Part shown: positions 61,554 through 64,000 of the stretch, piece after piece
Numbering within the stretch: position 1 is the first letter of the stretch
Layout of the letters: each line of letters starts with the position of its first letter
DNA from: Duganella sacchari
GTDB lineage: Bacteria; Pseudomonadota; Gammaproteobacteria; Burkholderiales; Burkholderiaceae_D
Assembly: GCF_900143065.1 (NCBI RefSeq)
Contig: NZ_FRCX01000010.1
Location: forward strand, 174,462 to 238,461
Reading direction: 5' to 3'
Length of the DNA: 64,000 bases
Program-made: the position numbers and the translations under genes
The notes under the pieces: model-generated
The model's database searches: none
Told to the model about the DNA's origin: nothing
What the model saw: only the letters and a program-made list of their open reading frames with translations

Positions 61554-61699
61554 ATGCCTTTGATTGCATTATTATTGAAGACAATAAAAAGAAATAAAAA
61601 ACAAGTCATTCAACAATCTTCCATAACTTACCAACTAGAGCAACCGATATCCAACTCGTCTCTGGTGGCCCTCAGGTTCAGAACGAACCGCGCCCCTAA
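61554..61699 (+). pseudogene. Tail-motif peptide gene with a frameshift
   Basis: An ATG at 61554 reads MPLIALLLKTIKRNKKQVIQ then QSSITYQLEQ, and continues in frame to 61748 as unrelated sequence. One base back, the DNA reads ATDIQLVSGGPQVQNEPRP and stops at 61697-61699. Start-to-tail length (119 bases) is one short of a multiple of three, so a single-base loss near 61640 would explain it. The leader end aligns with the previous copy (SEIEAVAGG / TDIQLVSGG). A programmed shift cannot be excluded, but no slippery heptamer is seen. Confidence 0.6.
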
Positions 61700-61710
61700 G
61701 TTTTTTAAAA

Positions 61711-61739
61711 AGCCTCTTTGCACACCGGCGGAAGAGGCT
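61711..61739 (-). terminator. Possible minus-facing terminator inside the array
   Basis: AGCCTCTT and AAGAGGCT pair around a 13-base loop. On the minus strand they are followed by TTTTTAAAAAA. No minus gene ends here, so it may stop antisense transcription or be chance in AT-rich DNA. Confidence 0.3.
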
Positions 61740-61824
61740 ACTGAATGAACACATCAATATTGAAACAAAAAACATCTCCACAGCTAGTGCCAAGCTAAAA
61801 AAGGAGGAAAAAGCCGAAATTTAA

Positions 61825-61881
61825 GTGTTATTTTTTTACAAAGTTTAAATTGTCGCAGGCACCCTGCAGGTTCAGAACTAG
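61825..61881 (+). pseudogene. Tail-motif peptide remnant with an in-frame stop
   Basis: GTG at 61825 gives a few hydrophobic codons, a TAA at 61846, and then IVAGTLQVQN followed by TAG at 61879-61881. The tail VAG-x-LQVQN matches the intact copies in the same frame but is cut before the final P. An unusually strong AGGAGGA (about 61802-61808) upstream now serves no open frame. Confidence 0.45.
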
Positions 61882-62136
61882 TCGGCGCATGCTTAAAGTT
61901 GCTTCATTTTACATCCATTCAAATAGAATACTAAATATCACTGCGCGCTCTTATAGCTAAAATTCTCGCGTACAGTGAACGAAATGGATCTGGAAATAAA
62001 TCGAAAATCCGTAAGCTTCAAAAAATCAACTTTTCTCTCGCTTCTAGCTCCCCAGAAGCTGAAATGTACAGGTAAAATAATTACTACGCTCCAAGTAATT
62101 ATCTTTATTATTTCAATTAATTTACAATTATTAATT

Positions 62137-62280
62137 ATGATTTTCTTAAAATTTTTTGCTAGAATATTTAACAAAAATCGTCAAAATTTTTCAAATAAAC
62201 CTGAAATTGAAAAATTAGAAAAATTAGAAATTTCATTTATATCGGGAGGTCCGCAAGTTTCAAATGATCCGCGCATGTAA
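62137..62280 (+). CDS. Small double-glycine-leader peptide with PQVSNDPRM tail (47 aa)
   Basis: Basic, hydrophobic start (MIFLKFFARIFNKNRQNFSN), acidic helix (EIEKLEKLEISFIS), double glycine, then PQVSNDPRM. I prefer the ATG at 62137 over in-frame starts at 61975/61984 because its distance to the tail (117 bases) matches the other copies (119, 135). The longer reading would add a membrane-like stretch that covers the faint copy at 62053. No ribosome site is evident. A terminator follows 18 bases after the stop. The tail differs from that of the first copy by S for Q, as in the 124-aa protein (EVSNDP). Confidence 0.55.
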   Translation: MIFLKFFARIFNKNRQNFSNKPEIEKLEKLEISFISGGPQVSNDPRM

Positions 62281-62297
62281 TAAGTGCAAAAATACAA

Positions 62298-62329
62298 TTA
62301 AAGCTCATTTCTAATGAGCTTTAATTTTT
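62298..62329 (+). terminator. Rho-independent terminator after the second intact peptide gene
   Basis: An 11-bp perfect stem (TTAAAGCTCAT / ATGAGCTTTAA) with a 5-base loop is followed by TTTTT. It closes the array transcript before the last short copy. Confidence 0.8.
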
Positions 62330-62392
62330 GATATCATTGCACTGATTTTTTCATTTTTATTTTCAAAACTCATAATAACTTAAATTGACGAA

Positions 62393-62452
62393 ATGAACGA
62401 AACTGCGTCATCATTCGTTGATGGCAGGTCACAGGTTAGTAAGAATATATAA
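62393..62452 (+). pseudogene. Short last copy of the tail-motif peptide (19 codons)
   Basis: ATG at 62393 reads MNETASSFVDGRSQVSKNI and stops at 62450-62452. FVDGRSQVSK aligns with FISGGPQVSN of the intact copy, with the second glycine and the proline changed. The leader is almost gone, and it lies beyond the terminator. It is probably a remnant, though still open. Confidence 0.4.
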
Positions 62453-62516
62453 ACTTAAGTAGCCCAGCAGCGATACAAAATAATAGCTTCGGCATCACTG
62501 GCACCGACACAGCGAT

Positions 62517-63476
62517 ATGAATTCCGCAAATCAACTACAGCTAAAATCTATCCAGTACTGCGGACTGAACTCAAGTCTCAAACTAATCGTAACTGGTGCT
62601 GTGCATGGCAATGAGACTTGCGGCACTAAAGCGATTTTGCGAGTAATACAGGAGTTGGAAGACGGAAAGCTACTAATTCAGAACGGCTTAGTCACATTTG
62701 TTCCGGTGACGAATCCGCTCGCATACGCAATAGGCGAGCGAGCTGGCGAGCGGAATTTAAACCGTGATCTTTTCCCAAATTCAGATCCGCAGAATTTCGA
62801 GGACCGTGTGGCCAACTGGCTGTGCCCTCTTCTTGCGCAGCATGATGTTCTGTTAGACCTGCATTCGTTTAATGCAGCGAGCGAGCCGTTTGTGATGGTT
62901 GGGCCGCGTAATAATGATGGTCCACTGGAGCCGTTCAAGCATGAAGAGCAGGAACGCGCATTGGCGCGGCGGCTGGGCGTGCGGCGGTTTGTTGACGGCT
63001 GGTTGCGCACCTACGGCGATGGCGTACAGCGTCGCATGAGCGATAGCAGTGAGCTGCAAACTGTTCTTCGCTACGGCATGGGTACAACTGAATATATGCG
63101 CTCAACCGGCGGCTATGCGCTGACGCTGGAATGCGGGCAGCACAACGATCCGCAAGCGCCCGAAGTCGCGTATCGCGCCATCCTCAATACACTGGCGTTT
63201 CTTGGCTTGATTGATGCACCAACGCCTGAACTTATCGCGCCAGAAAATATGGAGGCGCTGAGCATGGTCGCAGTTTACGACAAGCAGCATGCCGATGACA
63301 CGTTCAGCCGCAATTGGTCCAGCTTCGATCCGGTCAAACAGGGTGAGGAAATCGGCCGCCGTATCGATGGCACGCCGGTACTGGCCGAATTTGATGGCCG
63401 CATTCTGTTCCCCGACAGCGCAGCGGGCGCCAACAGCGAATGGTATTACCTCACTCGCCCTAACCCGTCGTTTTAA
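62517..63476 (+). CDS. Succinylglutamate desuccinylase/aspartoacylase-family enzyme
   Basis: 319 residues. M14 AstE/AspA zinc motif: TGAVHGNETCG (His, Glu), then ERAGERNLNRDLFP (substrate Arg/Asn) and VLLDLHSFNAASEPFV (third ligand His). TLECGQHNDP near residue 210 holds the catalytic Glu region. A C-terminal beta domain follows (RRIDGTPVLAEFDGRILFPD). It hydrolyses N-acyl amino acids in related enzymes; the substrate here is unknown. There are no ast genes nearby. GC returns toward chromosome average within it. It may or may not belong with the peptide array upstream. Confidence 0.85.
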   Translation: MNSANQLQLKSIQYCGLNSSLKLIVTGAVHGNETCGTKAILRVIQELEDGKLLIQNGLVTFVPVTNPLAYAIGERAGERNLNRDLFPNSDPQNFEDRVANWLCPLLAQHDVLLDLHSFNAASEPFVMVGPRNNDGPLEPFKHEEQERALARRLGVRRFVDGWLRTYGDGVQRRMSDSSELQTVLRYGMGTTEYMRSTGGYALTLECGQHNDPQAPEVAYRAILNTLAFLGLIDAPTPELIAPENMEALSMVAVYDKQHADDTFSRNWSSFDPVKQGEEIGRRIDGTPVLAEFDGRILFPDSAAGANSEWYYLTRPNPSF

Positions 63477-63790
63477 ACCGTCGAGATTTTCAGTCCGATG
63501 ATGCCGCCAACGATCATGGCGATGCACGTCAATCGTACGATGCTGGATGGTTCATCCAGCATGACGATGCCATACACCACCGTACCAACCGTGCCGATGC
63601 CGGTCCAGATCGCATACGCTGTCCCGAGCGGCAATGTCCGCAGTGCCAAGCCGAGCATGCCCACGCTGCCTGCCATGGCGGTCAGGGTCAGCGCCGAGGG
63701 GATCAGCTTGGTAAAGCCTTCGGTATATTTGAGGCCAACCGCCCACACCACTTCCAGCAGGCCGGCCAAGATGAGAATAATCCAGGTCAT
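63473..63790 (-). CDS. sugE: SMR-family transporter, SugE/Gdx type (guanidinium exporter)
   Basis: 105 residues, four membrane helices. It matches SugE closely: MTWIILILAGLLEVVWAVGL with the essential Glu (E13), KYTEGFTKL, LRTLPLGTAYAIWTGIGTVG and a last helix IAMIVGGIIGLKIS. Gdx-type members export guanidinium rather than broad drugs. Its stop overlaps the convergent AstE-like gene by 4 bases. I looked for a guanidine riboswitch upstream and found none convincing. Confidence 0.92.
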   Translation of the reverse strand: MTWIILILAGLLEVVWAVGLKYTEGFTKLIPSALTLTAMAGSVGMLGLALRTLPLGTAYAIWTGIGTVGTVVYGIVMLDEPSSIVRLTCIAMIVGGIIGLKISTV

Positions 63791-63913
63791 GCCGAACTAT
63801 ACCATTCACAAAAAATTGGTGCGGAGCCTCTAGCCGTGGCGACCTTGCTCGGGTCATAATGGTCGTTCATTACTATAAAAACGGGGAGTCTTCATGCTTT
63901 TAGCAGCCCCGTT

Positions 63914-63967
63914 GGCCGGTCAAATTCCCCCACCTCTGGCCACCCCAAATTCCCCCACCCTCTGACC
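63914..63967. mobile_element. Probable terminal repeats of an IS21-like element continuing beyond the window
   Basis: Two direct repeats 25 bp apart, starting at 63921 and 63946, share CAAATTCCCCCACC followed by (C)TCTGGCC/TCTGACC. Repeated CAAATTCCCCCACC blocks at the tips are what I associate with IS21-family ends. The remaining ~30 bases have a small GGCGCT/AGCGCC hairpin. No transposase is visible in the window. Confidence 0.4.
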
Positions 63968-64000
63968 GTATAGCGGCGCTGTAGAAGCGCCAGCAGCGAC

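Larger units (their letters stand above)
61125..62452 (+). repeat. Decaying tandem array of small tail-motif genes, ~190-bp period
   Basis: The conserved tail's second codon (Q or E) falls at 61135, 61284, 61482, 61673, 61867, 62053, 62254 and 62432. The steps are 149, 198, 191, 194, 186, 201 and 178 bases. The copies at 61482 and 62254 are intact. The one at 61673 has a frameshift, 61867 a nonsense codon, 62432 is short, and 61284 and 62053 are faint and the least certain. All are on the + strand and in AT-rich DNA. Confidence 0.7.

Noticed and set aside
61975..62280. 101-codon frame taken as one membrane protein
   Set aside because: Distance from ATG 62137 to the tail matches the other peptide copies; the upstream part has no ribosome site and overlaps the expected position of another decayed copy.
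63791..63890. Guanidine riboswitch upstream of sugE
   Set aside because: A stretch reading CTAGAGGCTCCG on the minus strand faintly recalls the ykkC motif, but the other conserved blocks are absent, and no mini-ykkC hairpin pair is present.
1..64000. tRNA, rRNA, CRISPR array or prophage
   Set aside because: No tRNA-like cloverleaf, rRNA stretch, spaced short repeats or phage structural genes were recognised on reading.

Overview
The window looks like chromosome of a betaproteobacterium of the Oxalobacteraceae (Massilia/Duganella/Janthinobacterium-like). This is inferred from the high GC, the small H-NS protein, the psd/trpS housekeeping genes, the CheW/MCP style, the YXWGXW and glycine-zipper proteins and many LysR regulators. 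No rRNA, tRNA, CRISPR or complete insertion sequence is visible. A low-GC island runs from about 59.4 to 62.5 kb.

Layout. 1-3.3 kb: partial M28 peptidase, GNAT, glycine-zipper protein, an alpha/beta hydrolase with an internal deletion, and a metallo-beta-lactamase-fold hydrolase. 3.4-11.5 kb (+ strand): Ser/Thr kinase, FtsW/RodA (SEDS) protein with an FHA-like N-terminus, FhaA-like protein, SH3 protein, PP2C phosphatase and FHA protein. 11.5-16.6 kb: accessory block of pirin, OsmC, DUF1330, LysR, aquaporin, TPR protein, GNAT and YjdM. 16.6-28.6 kb (- strand, tightly packed operon): a very long class B PBP, four unrecognised proteins, a zinc-ribbon/SPFH-like coiled-coil protein and a kinase fused to an FGE/SUMF1 domain. 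Together the two operons hold a SEDS enzyme, a class B transpeptidase, two kinases, one phosphatase and up to three FHA-type proteins. That set resembles the actinobacterial pstP-rodA-pbpA-pknA/B-fha locus and is unexpected here.

28.8-57.3 kb is mostly ordinary: envelope protein, RNase H-like protein, MCP and CheW, HD protein, MFS and solute-binding protein, CocE hydrolase, trpS, LON-domain protein, amidohydrolase, H-NS, LysR, GAF-GAF-PAS-cyclase, 36-residue-repeat coiled coil, TonB receptor, a perfect 29-bp inverted repeat, psd, LysR with azoR and pirin, penicillin-acylase-family lipoprotein, acyltransferase and DUF1906 protein.

57.5-62.5 kb is the second unusual region. A winged-helix/STAND-ATPase/TM/TPR protein is translationally coupled to a 124-aa protein. 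A decaying tandem array of very small genes follows. Its members share a double-glycine leader and a C-terminal P-Q-V-(Q/S)-N-x-P tail, repeated about every 190 bp, and the 124-aa protein ends in the same tail. An AstE/aspartoacylase-family enzyme, a SugE-type SMR exporter and what looks like the end of an IS21-like element close the window.
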